Positions 46,890-57,061 of a DNA stretch of 64,000 nt are shown here, in pieces (the first letter of the stretch is position 1; the number at the start of each line of letters is the position of its first letter). The stretch is taken from the NCBI GenBank assembly GCA_007922195.1, contig ML682038.1, forward strand, positions 8,153,775 through 8,217,774. Direction: 5' to 3'. The notes beneath the pieces were generated by a model. It saw only the letters and a program-made list of their open reading frames with translations, searched no databases and had not been told where the DNA came from. A program made the translations under genes and the position numbers. Source of the DNA: Podocnemis expansa. Lineage: Eukaryota > Chordata > Testudines > Podocnemididae.

Positions 46890-49838
46890 AGCCAACACCT
46901 GAAGCTGGAACTTCACTGCCACCCCCTCCATTACAGAGCACAGCAGCTGATATGAGGCACAAGATCATGGATAAACTAGCTACAGTCAACACTCGAGACT
47001 GATTACCAAGGCTCGTTGGAGAATTACCATCAGATAGTATGCTAGAAGATGCCAATAGAGCCCTAATGACAATTCCTACTACCACCATAACTCAAACCAA
47101 TGAACTGGTATGTGCTACAGCCTCTGTAATCCTGGAGATGCTTGGCTACATGATCAAAAAGAACAGCCGTACATACCCCACCCCCGGAAAATGAGGTTGG
47201 AGGATAAGATCAAGGCAACTCAGAGAGAAGTTAGTCAGCTGGTGGAACTATAGAAGGGTGTAGAGATTAAGGATAAGACTCGGCTACTGAAAAAATACAA
47301 GGGCCTGACTCCATCTGAAGCCCTACAGACTGCTAAACAAAGGCTCACAGCACTGGCTACCAGGCTAAGGAGATACACTAGAGAAGCAGAGGCCAAAAAG
47401 ATAAATGCCCTGTTCTCCAAAGAACCATCCAAGGTGTACTCCCAACTGCAGTGCAACAACACAATAACAGCAGAGCCACCAACAGCAGAAACTGAACAGT
47501 ACTGGAAGAACATATGGGAGAAAGAGAAGACTCATAACACCAGTGCAAAGTGGATGCAGGACCTGAGAAGAGACCACAGCAATCTCCCAGAACAGGAACC
47601 AGTCACCATCACAGTAGCAGACATCCAACAGCAGGTCAAGACCATGAAGAGCTGGACAGCACCTGGACCGGACATGATCCACACCTACTGGCTAAAGAAA
47701 CTAACAGCAGTGCATGAACGCCTAGCAGCACAGATGAACCAGCTGCTAGCAGCAGGCTCCCACCCAGACTGGCTAACACAAGGAAGGACAGTGCTCATCA
47801 TGAAAGACCCCCACAAGGGAACAGCACCGTCCAACTACCGGCCAATAACCTGCCTCCCCACAACATGGAAAGTCCTATCAGGTATCATAGCCACCAAGCT
47901 ACAGGACCACATGGGCCAGTACCTGAGCACAGCTCAGAAGGGCATTGGGAACAACACCAGAGGCTCAAAACACCAGTTGCTCATAGACAGAGTGGTCACC
48001 CAAGACTCAAAGTCTAGACAGACCAATCTGAGCACAGCCTGGATTGACTACAGGAAAGCCTACGACTCAATGCCGCACACATGGATCTGTGAATGTCTGG
48101 CGCTATACAAAGTCAACAGGACACTAAGGACCTTCCTCAAGAGCTCAATGGGACTGTGGAAGACAACACTGGAAGTCAACTCAAGACAGCTTGCACAAGT
48201 GGCCATCAAGTGTGGCATATATCAAGGTGATGCGCTGTCCCCGCTGCTGTTCTGCATTGGCTTGAACCCCCTCAGCCAGATAATCACAAGGACTGGATAT
48301 GGATACAAGTTCAAGAGTGGAACTATCATTAGCCACGTCCTCTACATGGATGACATCAAGCTGTATGCTAAGAATGAACGAGACATTGACTTGCTAATCC
48401 ACCTGACACGGATCTACAGTGAGGATATTGGGATGTCATTTGGACTGGAGAAGTGTGGCCGGATGGTAGTAAAGAGAGGGAAGGTAGTCAAGACTGATGG
48501 GGCGGAACTACCAGCAGGCACCATAGCAGACATACAGACCAGCTATAAGTACCTTGGCATCCCACAGTCACGTGGGAACCACGATGAGGAGGCAAGGAAG
48601 ACAGCAACATCCAAGTACCGCCAAAGGATAAGACAGGTCCTGAAGAGCCAGCTCAATGGGAAGAACAAGATCCACGCCATCAACAGGTACGCCCTGCCAG
48701 TCATCAGATACCCTGCTGGTATAGTGAGCTGGCCAAAGGAGGACATGGAGGCTGCTGATGTGAAGATCCGGAAGCTCCTCACAATGTATGGAGGTTTCCA
48801 CCCCAAATCCAACACCCAGAGGCTGTACACCAGCCAGAAAGAAGGCAGGCGGGGTTTGGTGAGTGTCAAAGCCACTGTCCTGGACGAAACCCAGAGCATC
48901 CAGGAGTACATCAGTAAGATGGCACCCAAAGATGAGCTGCTGAGAGAATGCCTGAGGCAGCAGCAGACATGGGAGGAAGATCAAGCAGAAGAAGTGCCAT
49001 GGCAAGACAAGGCTCTGCATGGGATGTACCATCGACAGATAGTTGAGGTGGCTGACACTGGGAAATCCTACCAGTGGCTGGAAAGAGCTGGATTAAAAGA
49101 CAGCACTGAGGCACTGATCATAGCAGCACAAGAACAGGCACTGAGCACCAGATCCATTGAAGCAGGGTTCTACCACACTAGACAGGACCCAAAGTGCAGA
49201 CTGTGCAGAGAGGCCTCAGAGACAGTCCAACACATCGTGGCAGGATTTAAGATGCAGGCAGGTACAGCATACACTGAACGGCACAACCAAGTAGCTGGCA
49301 TTGTGTACAGGAACATCTGCATTGTGTGTGGGCTAGACCCTCCCAAGACCAGATGGGAGATTCCACAGAAGGTTGTGGAGAATAACAGGGCTAAGATTCT
49401 GTGGGACTTCCAGATCCAGATGGACAGGCAGGTACTGGCCAATCAACCAGACATCATGGTAATAGACAAGGACCAGAAGACTGCGGTGGTGATAGATGTA
49501 GCAGTGCCAAGTGACAGCAACATCAGGAAGAAGGAGTATGAGAAGCTGGAGAAGTACAAGGGCCTGAAAGAGGAACAAGAGAGGATGTGGAAAGTGAAGG
49601 CCAAAGTGGTCCCAGTGGTGGTTGGAGCACTCAGGGCTGTGACTCCTAAGCTGAAAGAGTGGCTCCAACAGATCCCAGGAACAACATCAGAGCTCTCTGT
49701 CCAGGCGAGTGCAGTGCTAGGAACAGCTAAGATACTGCGCAGAACCCTCAAACTCCCAGGCCTCTGGTAGAGGACCCGAAGTTGAGGAAGACACATACCA
49801 CCCATAGGGGTGAGAGGGGAATTTTTTTTTATATATAT
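46890..49838 (+). mobile_element. R4/Dong-type LINE, 5'-degraded, 3' end present
   Basis: The coding homology runs from about 46890 through a stop-containing upstream part into the open frame 47434-49770, then a short 3' region ending in TTTTTTTTTATATATATAG at about 49838. Upstream, in-frame sequence before 47434 reads RLEDKIKAT, REVSQLVEL, an amber codon at 47251-47253, then KTRLLKKYKGLTPSEALQT and ALATRLRRYTREAEAKK. A frameshift lies near 47180. The young 3' part and decayed 5' part are continuous with no insertion. Confidence 0.8.
47434..49770 (+). CDS. R4-type LINE reverse transcriptase with C-terminal restriction-like endonuclease
   Basis: A 778-codon open frame. Residues about 70-400 form the RT: KSWTAPGPDMIHTYWLKKL, SNYRPITCLPTTWKVLSGI, WIDYRKAYDSMPHTWI, KCGIYQGDALSPLLFCIGLN and the YMDD box at residues 304-307. 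The C-terminus has a zinc motif (C588, C591, H600) whose fourth ligand position is F605, then a restriction-like endonuclease: QPDIMVIDKDQKTAVVIDVA, with P672-D673 and D688, and KKEYEKLEKYKGL. It ends ILRRTLKLPGLW. The enzyme nicks target DNA and primes reverse transcription at the nick. The chosen ATG is only the first in the open frame; coding homology extends upstream through an amber codon at 47251. No host-type introns. Confidence 0.85.
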   Translation: MYSQLQCNNTITAEPPTAETEQYWKNIWEKEKTHNTSAKWMQDLRRDHSNLPEQEPVTITVADIQQQVKTMKSWTAPGPDMIHTYWLKKLTAVHERLAAQMNQLLAAGSHPDWLTQGRTVLIMKDPHKGTAPSNYRPITCLPTTWKVLSGIIATKLQDHMGQYLSTAQKGIGNNTRGSKHQLLIDRVVTQDSKSRQTNLSTAWIDYRKAYDSMPHTWICECLALYKVNRTLRTFLKSSMGLWKTTLEVNSRQLAQVAIKCGIYQGDALSPLLFCIGLNPLSQIITRTGYGYKFKSGTIISHVLYMDDIKLYAKNERDIDLLIHLTRIYSEDIGMSFGLEKCGRMVVKRGKVVKTDGAELPAGTIADIQTSYKYLGIPQSRGNHDEEARKTATSKYRQRIRQVLKSQLNGKNKIHAINRYALPVIRYPAGIVSWPKEDMEAADVKIRKLLTMYGGFHPKSNTQRLYTSQKEGRRGLVSVKATVLDETQSIQEYISKMAPKDELLRECLRQQQTWEEDQAEEVPWQDKALHGMYHRQIVEVADTGKSYQWLERAGLKDSTEALIIAAQEQALSTRSIEAGFYHTRQDPKCRLCREASETVQHIVAGFKMQAGTAYTERHNQVAGIVYRNICIVCGLDPPKTRWEIPQKVVENNRAKILWDFQIQMDRQVLANQPDIMVIDKDQKTAVVIDVAVPSDSNIRKKEYEKLEKYKGLKEEQERMWKVKAKVVPVVVGALRAVTPKLKEWLQQIPGTTSELSVQASAVLGTAKILRRTLKLPGLW

Positions 49839-49894
49839 AGTGTATCTCATCCTGCTTCCATTCTCTTCAGGGAGCAGGACTGGTTCCCCTACAT

Positions 49895-50217
49895 CAGCGA
49901 TTCCCAACATTTTCCTTTAAATGGACCACTGCATTGTCATCAGAAGCTTTTGTGGACCATGATATAAGCAAGCTGTTTTAAATGTTTTTAATGTAGCCTA
50001 TGACTGATGGGAGTCAAACTTATCAGGCAGTATTAAAAATGCGCCTATTACACAAAGATGTTTGTCAAGCAAAATTGCATTGTCAATAATAAGGTAACAT
50101 CTCTCATGATGCATAAGAGGTATACAGGATTATATTATTTTCTCTCTAATCCCCAGACCACCTGCAATACCCTCATGGACCACCAGTGGTCTGTGGGCCA
50201 CAGTTTGGAAACCATTG
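49895..50217. mobile_element. hAT-type MITE (family 1)
   Basis: CAGCGATTCCCAACATTTTC at the left and CACAGTTTGGAAACCATTG at the right. Flanks CCCTACAT and CACTAGAC match at 5 of 8. It contains TGGACCACTGCATTG near the left and TGGACCACCAGTGGTCTGTG near the right. It lies about 55 bp after the R4 3' end. Confidence 0.75.
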
Positions 50218-51289
50218 CACTAGACGAAGTCCACATTTCTTACCTATCTTTGGAGCTGGTTCACCTTTCCTTTCCTCATTGCTGTTAACCGTAACTCCAT
50301 TAAACCAATCTGTTACCTGTTTTCCCTACTATGTTAACAAAGTGACTGTCAGTGTAGCATGGGACAGTGCCTCTGACAATCATTTTCTAAAAAGCTTAGT
50401 TCTCTTCTTTCTAGTCTTTAATCTTTATCTTATCCTTCAGTGCCTTAATCTATTCAACATGATTCCATCACTTCATTGGGTCCTGCCATTTTCTTTAAAG
50501 TTAACCAGTCACTCTTCTTGTTTCCTCTTCCAAAACTATTCCATCCACTTATTCTATTAAGTTTTCTTAAAAGCTGCCTCACATTTTGCATGTCATCAAA
50601 AAAGCTTGTGTGTTCATTCACTTGCATGAATATCTCCTGCTCCTTTTTACGCTCTTTCTCACCTTTACCATTAGCTTTAAAAATCTTTCCTCTGCTAATA
50701 TCTGATAATGCAGTACTGTTCATGAATACCAGAGCCCTTCTTTCTCTAACTTGTTTCATAATGCTTATTTCTCAGTACTCTCTAATTCTAAAGATACAGC
50801 ACAAGAAAAACATTCTCTATGCTGACTCAGGAGAGTGAATACGGGAAAAAAGATACAATATCATTCTAAACACATTTGAAGTAGTGTGTAACTCCTACCT
50901 ATGCTTAGCATAAAAGTTTATAATAGAACAAACAATTTAAAAATTCATTCCACAAATCATGAGAATAGAAAAGCCACAATCCAATTTGTTTGCACAACAT
51001 AGACTGCATGCAGATTTAAAGAGGGATTAGTAAATAGTTATTGGAACGACCAGACCGTGATCCATGAAACATTTGCACATGTTCTTAGCTTTATCCAGGT
51101 CTATAATCCTTTTGATTTAAATTTGAACACATGCATAAGTGTCTGCAGGCTAGGGACCTAAATTCTCTTGCTTTAACACATCTGTATATGGCTGATAACT
51201 CTGATTGCTTTCTATAGTCAGAATTTTGCATTAAATGGTTGGAGGCAGAAATTTAAAATTACCACTTAAATAAGAATCTTTATATAAGA
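50218..51289. other. No recognised feature
   Basis: AT-rich. Frames of 101-124 codons (50186-50838) have no domain and low complexity. Confidence 0.45.
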
Positions 51290-52190
51290 GCAGGATTAAA
51301 TCTGAAGATCATGCATTTAGAGACTAATAACAAGAATTTGTGTTACAAGGAGGGGCTGCATCAGTTGGAAGTGCCAGAGGAGGAGAAGGACCTGGGCACA
51401 CTGGTTGATCACAGGATAACAATGAGCCACCAATGGGATGCCCCTATGAAGAAGCTAATGCAGTCCTAGGATGTGTCAGACAAGGTATTTCTAGTAGAGA
51501 GAGGGAAGTGTTAGTACAGTTCTGATCCCACCCCCCCTTTAAGAAAGATGAATTCAAACTGGAACAGATGCAGACAAGTTCTACAAAGATGATCCATGGA
51601 ATGGAAAACCTAACTTATGAGAGGTGACTTACAGAATTTGGTTTGTTTAGCTTAATCAAAAGAAGATTGAGAGGAGATCTGACTGCTCTTTTTAAATACA
51701 TTAGAGGGATACATACCAGAGGAGGAGAGGAATTATTTAAGTTCAGGGCCACAGTGGACACAAGAACAAATGGCTACAAACTATCCATCGAGAAGCATAG
51801 ACTTGAAATTAGATGTAGGTTTCCAGCCGTAAGCGAGGAATGTTCTGGAATAGCCTTCTAAGGCAATCTGTGAGGCCAAAAAACCTAGCTGGCTTCAAAA
51901 CTGAGCTTTACAAATTTATGGAGGGGATGGTATGATGGCACAGCCTTGTTTGACAATTGATTGCTCTTTGTCTACTGGTGGTGACTGTGGCAATGGCCTG
52001 AGATGGGACATTAGATGGGATGAGTTTGGAGTTATTACAGAGACTTCTTTCTGGGGTGTCTGGCTGGTAAGTCTTGTCCACGTGTTCAGAATTTAACTTA
52101 CCATCATATTTGAGATCAAGAGGGAATTTTCCTCCAGGGCAGATTGGCAAAGGCTCTGGGGGGTTTTCACCTTCCTTTGTAGCATGGGAA
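51290..52190 (+). pseudogene. CR1 LINE 3' portion
   Basis: Starts with AAATCTGAAGATCATGCATT, GAGGAGAAGGACCTGGGCAC, TGGTTGATCACAGGATAACA. The frame at 51643-51861 encodes FSLIKRRLRGDLTALFKYIR, FRATVDTRTNGYKLSIEKHR and FPAVSEECSGIAF, the CR1 ORF2 C-terminus. The 3' UTR follows (GAGGGAATTTTCCTCCAGGG, CAGATTGGCAAAGGCTCTGG). Broken by stops and 5'-truncated. Confidence 0.8.
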
Positions 52191-52489
52191 AAGACTTACT
52201 TTCCAGGATTCTTTGTATCTTAAAGTCTTTAAACTATGATTTAAGGACTTTAATAACTCAGTCATAGGTTAGAGGTTTATTACAGGAGTGGGTGGGTCAG
52301 GAGCATTGTTGCTCTGGGAAAAAACTGATTCCCATGACCAAATCAACACTGTCCAAGGCCCTAATATTCTTCTTCAAAGATTTTAATGACCTAACTGGAC
52401 TTCACTGTCTCAAGTACTTTCTTTACTCCTCAAATATTATGAGTAATTAGAAAAAACTCAAGCTAGCTGATGACAAGGAGTGGAATGCA

Positions 52490-52640
52490 TAAAACTACTT
52501 AGGCTCCTAAACCATACTTTAGACACCTAAATTCTATTTTAGGTGCATAAGTCCCCTGCTGCAATTTACAAACCTTGCACAGAACTTTTCAGGGTCCTAA
52601 ATTCACTAGGCAGCTAAGTTTCTCAAAGAAAAACATTTAT
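52490..52640. repeat. Old interspersed repeat fragment
   Basis: TTAGACACCTAAATTCTATT, TTAGGTGCATAAGTCCCCTG and TGCAATTTACAAACCTTGCA resemble the body of the repeat at 54740-55020 (GGTACCTAAGCC, GGCATCTAATTCAGGTTTGT, AAATTGCAGT). Family not named. Confidence 0.45.
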
Positions 52641-52649
52641 TAAATCAAC

Positions 52650-52911
52650 TTAAGCCAATGTAGATGGGGAAAGTCCGTAAGTTGACCTAATTGGCCTCCA
52701 GCCTCCCCCCCCCCCCCGAGTTCCTGGTAACCAGGAAGGGTGCTATGCTTACCACTCCTCCATCGACCTAGCACCTGCCCATGTGGACGCAGGCAGTCGA
52801 CAAGAGTTTTCAGTGTGGACTTTCTAAGTTGAGTTAACAAGGTCGACTTTAAATCGACTTAAAGTTGACCTTGTTAAGTTGACTGAACAGAGCCTCCAGT
52901 ATGGACATACC
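52650..52911. mobile_element. MITE with CGACTT/AAGTCG words, left end missing
   Basis: The right end CCAGTATGGACATACC is the reverse complement of a GGTATGTCCATACTGG-type terminus, related to GGSTATGTNYACAC of 6647-7351 and 61945-62380. The interior near the right has GTTAACAAGGTCGACTTTAA, ATCGACTTAAAGTTGACCTT and GTTAAGTTGACT, mutually self-complementary. At the left, TAAATCAACTTAAGCCAATG and AAGTCCGTAAGTTGACC mirror this. The left terminus was not found. Confidence 0.6.
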
Positions 52912-52924
52912 TATGATATTACTA

Positions 52925-53060
52925 GATATAGAATCATAGAAACTGAAAGGGACCATGAGGGGTCATCGAGTCCAGTCCCCTGCCCTTATGGCAGGATCAG
53001 ATATGTTCCAAGTTGGGATTGAACAGTCACAAACCAGTTCGTCAGACAAGAAGCTTGTCA
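52925..53060 (-). repeat. CR1 3' end (reverse)
   Basis: AGAATCATAGAAACTGAAAG, GGTCATCGAGTCCAGTCCCC and ATGGCAGGATCA are the reversed CR1 3' end as seen at 6155. No coding sequence. Confidence 0.75.
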
Positions 53061-53674
53061 ATGCCTTGGCTGTGCATCAGCAAAATCAAATGGACCATCA
53101 CATGTTTGAGTGGCCATTCTTTAGCATGGAAATAGGCTGTGGATAAAAAGTTCTCTCTTGACAAAGAAACAGCTGGATATTCCCATCCACACAGACTCCA
53201 TCTCTTGAACTCCAGCTCAAGTTGATTCTCAAAAAGGAAGTATAAAAAAGTATAAAAATTTCTCTCTATCTATGGCATTCACAACACCTGAAGAACAATG
53301 GAAACAGCTTTGGACATAAGGAGGGTTCCTGACTGAACGACTCAGCTAGTAAGACTGCTAAAACATGGGTGAAAGAGACCTTTGCTTTGAATTAGGCATT
53401 AGTTGCAATTTACTTTTATTGCTTTGTAACCAATTCTGATTTTTATGCCTCATTAATTGTAATCACTTAAAATCTATCTTTTTATAGTTAATAAACTTGT
53501 TTTATTAGTTTAGTTCAAGAGTGTGCTTGGACTGAAGTGCTGGGAAACTCCATTCGAGAAAACAGGATTTGTGTGTATCATTTTCTGTTAATGAAATGAT
53601 AGACTTTATATAAATTTGTGTTGTCCAGAACAGGGCTGGGCAGTGCCAGATGGACATTTCTGTGGTACAATTTT
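53061..53674. other. No recognised feature
   Basis: AT-rich. 53390-53530 contains ATTAATAAA-like A/T runs (AGTTAATAAACTTG) that could be an LTR or LINE tail, unconfirmed. Confidence 0.4.
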
Positions 53675-53875
53675 CCAGAAGGGTAGCCATGCTAGTCTGT
53701 GTGTAGGAAAAGCAGCAAGAGTCCTGTGGCACTTTATAGACTAACAGATTTCTTCGAGCATAAGCTTTCATGGGGTACAACCCACTTCATCAGACGCATC
53801 TAATGAGTGGGTTGTAGCCCACAAAAGCTTATGCTCGAAGAAATCTGTTAGTCTATAAGGTGCCACAGGACTCTC
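53675..53875. repeat. SINE-like element with full head, forming an inverted pair
   Basis: The head AGAAGGGTAGCCATGCTAGT (53678 on) leads to a body at 53718-53789 (AGAGTCCTGTGGCACTTTAT, GACTAACAGATTTCTTCGAG, CATAAGCTTTCATGGGG). The same body follows in reverse at 53804-53874. The arms are about 71 bp with about five mismatches and a 14-bp loop, so a long hairpin is possible. The left arm carries a head and the right arm does not, suggesting two insertions head to tail rather than duplication in place. Confidence 0.85.
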
Positions 53876-54296
53876 GCTACATTTCTGTGGGAAAGCCTAG
53901 GAGTGGGACTTTGCTAGTATTAGTCTGCAGTGTAATTCACGAGTGCCTGGCTATAGTATAGCTGGAAGTAATTTACATGCAGGACGTTGTGTGTCAGCAG
54001 ACCAGATGTGGTTGCTCTCACAGCTAAGCAATGTAAAAGGCACCACAGATTGGAGAACTGAGGCGGACAGAGCTACTCAGCAGCTGAATTTGTACTGTGG
54101 GTAATGTCACATTCCCATTCAAAAGCTGCCTACAGCAGTAGCAGTACCCACCTTATGACATTTAGGCCAGTGGTTTGAGTATTCACCTTGCATGTGGGAG
54201 ACTCAGCTTCAACTCCCTCTCTTCTGGCTGTTTTCTGTGGAGTCAGGCAGGCACTAATTCATTTGCAGAGGATGCTATGTAGGTACCAGGACTGTC

Positions 54297-54728
54297 CCAA
54301 GGTATTTTGGAGCCCCAGGCATCTGCGATTTTGGTCCTCCCCCCCCCCGGCCTGGGCTGGGCCAGGCTGGATGGTGTCCCACTCCCCCTAGTCTGGCCAG
54401 GTGGCGGGTGGGTGCCATGTAGCCTGTTGGGCCGAATGGCAGCAGTGGCTTCCTGCATGCAGCCTGATGCTGCCAGCAGTGCTACTCCCCAGGCCAGGGC
54501 TGGCTCCCTGGCTGTGGCCTGATGCTGCCACCAGCAGCGCTCCCCTGGCTGAGGCTGAATGGTGGCAGTGGCACCTCTCCGTGGCAGGGGCCTGGCTCTG
54601 TCCTACGGCCTAGCTCCTGTGGAGCAGGGCAGGATGGGCTTGCTGGCTCCAGCCCATCCCTGTGGTGCCCCTAGATGTTGGCCCCCTAAGTGACCAACTA
54701 GGTTGCCTCTATGGATTGACCTGCCCTG
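54297..54728. mobile_element. hAT-like MITE with perfect 8-bp duplication
   Basis: GTAGGTAC is found at 54289-54296 and at 54729-54736. Termini CAGGACTGTCC (left) and the reverse of CAGGGCAGGTC (right) are only partly complementary. The interior is GC-rich with repeated GGC(C)TGATGCTGCCA units at about 54465-54540. No transposase. Confidence 0.8.
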
Positions 54729-55024
54729 GTAGGTACCTAAGCCAGAAGAGGGTTTCCCATTTGTGGATCATTAGCAGAGCTAGGTGCCTCCTTGTAACCC
54801 AGATTTAGGTACTTATCTCTGAGGAAAGGGTAGGTTTAGATTTAGAACATCTGTGTTTCTTATTGGCTAGCTTGGATGGCTCCCTGCATAGTTTGCTGGC
54901 TTTTGTGGATCACGTTCCTACAAGTCCCTCTCTCCCTATTCATTATATAGGGAATCTAGGCATCTAATTCAGGTTTGTAAATTGCAGTATTGTTCCTGTG
55001 CTTTTCTGGGTACCTAATAGTTAG

Positions 55025-55429
55025 CAGAGGTGTCTCTGGCCTGTGGAAGGACCCGGGGCATGGGACCAGGCCCCGTCCCTGGCCCACAGGCCCCACCCCC
55101 AGGCGGTAGGCCCCGCCCCCTGGCTGGGGACAGGGCCCGAAGCTGCCACACTGCTGCGGGTGGCTAGGCCCCGCACCCCCGGCTGGGGACGGGGCCGGAA
55201 GCAGCCGCGGGCGGCCGGGCCCCACATCCTTGGCTGGGGATGGGGCCGCTGCTGCAGCGGGCAGCCAGGCCCCGGATCCCTGGCCAGGAACAGGGCCGCC
55301 GCGGCCGCCGGTGGCTGGGGCCCAGATCTCTGGCCCGACTGGGCTGGAGACTGGGGCCGCCAGATCCAGGGCACTGGCGCTGGGATTCAGGTCATGTGCC
55401 CCAGGTGCCCAGTGCCAGCGACACCTCTG
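55025..55429. mobile_element. GC-rich hAT-like MITE (family 3), complete
   Basis: CAGAGGTGTCTCTGGC at the left and GCCAGCGACACCTCTG at the right pair almost perfectly. ATAGTTAG at 55017-55024 and 55430-55437 is a perfect 8-bp target duplication. The interior consists of repeated GGCTGGGGA(C/T)(A/G)GGGCC units and is strongly CpG-rich. Frames of 65-220 codons on both strands are composition artefacts. Confidence 0.92.
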
Positions 55430-55470
55430 ATAGTTAGGAACCATGATCGGGGCTGGCATGGGCAGATTTT

Positions 55471-56299
55471 GGAGCTTCCCTTGGGGAAGGCAACTCCACG
55501 GCTGAGACAGGCCTCACCTCTGGCCCCTCCCCATACACCACCCCCACGATGCCCCCAGCCATGCTCCTTCACCCTGAGCACCTCCTTCATCCCCCCACCC
55601 AACACTTACTGTCCATCATGGTTCAAAATATATGTACTTCTTTCTTTTCACCTCTCCTCAATGCCTCAGACCCTCCTTTCCACTGAATGGATAAAGGGAG
55701 GTTAATTTATATCCTTCCTTTGTTTGCACTTCTCCACTGTCTATGTGAAGGGAGACACCTCTGTCTTCTGTCCATGTGGGGAACTACGTGAAATAGATGG
55801 GGCTAAGGATGGGAGAAGAAACATGGACCCTCACAATCACTGACATGCTACTACTCAGTTTCCACTGGAGCTGCCACTGAGTGGACCACCTCACCCCCTG
55901 GACCAGCCAGCCTGGGGGTGGAATAGGAGTGCCACGGATTGCGGTCTCTGGCCCCAGGGCACCCATCCCCCTAGGCCAGCTGGGTTTGTCTGTCCAGCAC
56001 TGTGCCTGCCTGAGCATGGCTGGATTTTTGCAGAGCAGCAGGGCCTGCTTTAGCCCAAGGCCTGGTGCTGCAGCCCCCAAAGCCCCAGCATTGATCCAGC
56101 CCTGACTGGAATCTGCAACATTGTAATACCTAAGTCACTTTGTGGATTTGACCCAAAGTATTTTCCATGTGTAGCTACTTCAGGAAATCAGAATGACTTA
56201 CCTTCTTTGAATATCTTACCTTCTTTGGAACACAGTGCAGGATGCATCTACTTGTATGGGCTTTCATATGAGACAGACAAAGACCTTTAGTTAGTAATG
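55471..56299. other. Mixed sequence, possibly another short transposon interior
   Basis: GC-rich at 55870-56104, ending in AGCATTGATCCAGCCCTG, which looks like a hAT-like right end, but no left partner or duplication was found. Confidence 0.35.
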
Positions 56300-56960
56300 A
56301 GGGGTTACTTACCAGTAAGCATCCTTCTTGGAGATGGGCTGCTGACATACATTGTTACAGGTGTGCATGTGCCGCAGCGCATGGTCAGCTGGAAAGCTTT
56401 AGCCCTAGCCCAATGATTCCCAACCTGTAGTCCGGGGACCCCCAGGGGTCTGAGGACATGTTGCAGGGGGTCTGCGGAGCCTCTCCCTACCCGGGGCCGG
56501 AATCCAGCTACAGCCCTGATGCTCCCCGCCAGGGCTGCCTTCCTCCTCCTGTGGCTGAATCCTGGAAGGGGGCTAGGGGTGTGGCAGCTCCTGGGTAGGG
56601 GCAAGGGCAGGGGACCATAGCTACCACAGCTCAGCTCCCAGCGGTGCGGGCAGTGGTGGTGGCAGCACTGCTCACCAGCTGTCCCACTGGTGAGGGCCAG
56701 AGTCTGCCCATGTGGGACAGATTACATTATGAGCCGGCAGGGGCTGCAAAGATTTTTTTTTTTAAAACGGGATCCCCAGCCTGAAAAAGTTTGGGAACCA
56801 CTGCCCTAGCCCATCTGCGCAGGGTCAGTAGTCAATGCCCCCTCTGTGCTGTGCACCCGTAACTATATTTATGACCCTGCCCCTGCCCTTGCCACTCTCC
56901 AGTCCCTTCTTTTGCCAACTCCGAGTAGCAGGGATGGAGGGAGGGTGCAGAATGTATGCA
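56300..56960. repeat. Left inverted terminal repeat of DIRS element
   Basis: GTTACTTACCAGTAAGCATC, CTTCTTGGAGATGGGCTGCT, then the stretch matching the reversed right end (63300-63530). It is interrupted by the hAT MITE at 56411-56803. Confidence 0.8.
56411..56803. mobile_element. hAT-type MITE (family 1) in the DIRS terminal repeat
   Basis: CAATGATTCCCAACCTGTAG at the left and AAGTTTGGGAACCACTG at the right. CCCTAGCC at 56403-56410 and 56804-56811 is a perfect 8-bp target duplication. GC-rich interior, no transposase. It contains CAGGGGGTCTGCGGAGCC near the left and a T-run near the right. Confidence 0.92.
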
Positions 56961-56999
56961 AACAGCCCACCTTGAAGAGGGACACTTACTAGTAACTAA

Positions 57000-57055
57000 C
57001 CCCTCTTTCTTCTTCGAGCACTGCTCACATAATTCTGTTTACAGGTGACTTTTAG
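57000..57055. repeat. Internal complementary region of DIRS element
   Basis: CTTCTTCGAGCACTGCTCAC, ATAATTCTGTTTACAGGTGA matches the reverse of the outermost right end (CTTCTTCGAGCGCTGCTCAC, ATCATTCTGCTACAGGTG) and, less well, the left end. In DIRS1-like elements such a region templates completion of the termini before circularisation. Confidence 0.7.
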
Positions 57056-57061
57056 CCGTAC

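Larger units (their letters stand above)
54150..55470 (+). repeat. tRNA-like repeat, split by two MITEs
   Basis: The start, 54167-54225 (GGCCAGTGGTTTGAGTATTC, CTTGCATGTGGGAGACTCAG, CTTCAACTCCCT), has A-box and B-box-like spacing of a tRNA-derived head. The body resumes after a MITE at 54737 (GCCAGAAGAGGGTTTCCC, GCTAGGTGCCTCCTTG) and again after 55437. It is not a tRNA gene: no acceptor stem pairs. Old copy. Confidence 0.5.

Noticed and set aside
48543..49910. Several minus-strand frames of 90-155 codons
   Set aside because: Antisense shadows of the R4 open frame.
54167..54225. Possible tRNA gene
   Set aside because: A-box and B-box-like words are present but no cloverleaf or acceptor stem; it is the head of a repeat.
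55043..55705. 220-codon plus-strand frame
   Set aside because: Spans the CpG-rich MITE and its flank across an 8-bp duplication; no domain.
55860..56104. Possible additional hAT-like MITE ending GATCCAGCCCTG
   Set aside because: No left terminus or 8-bp duplication could be found, so not called.
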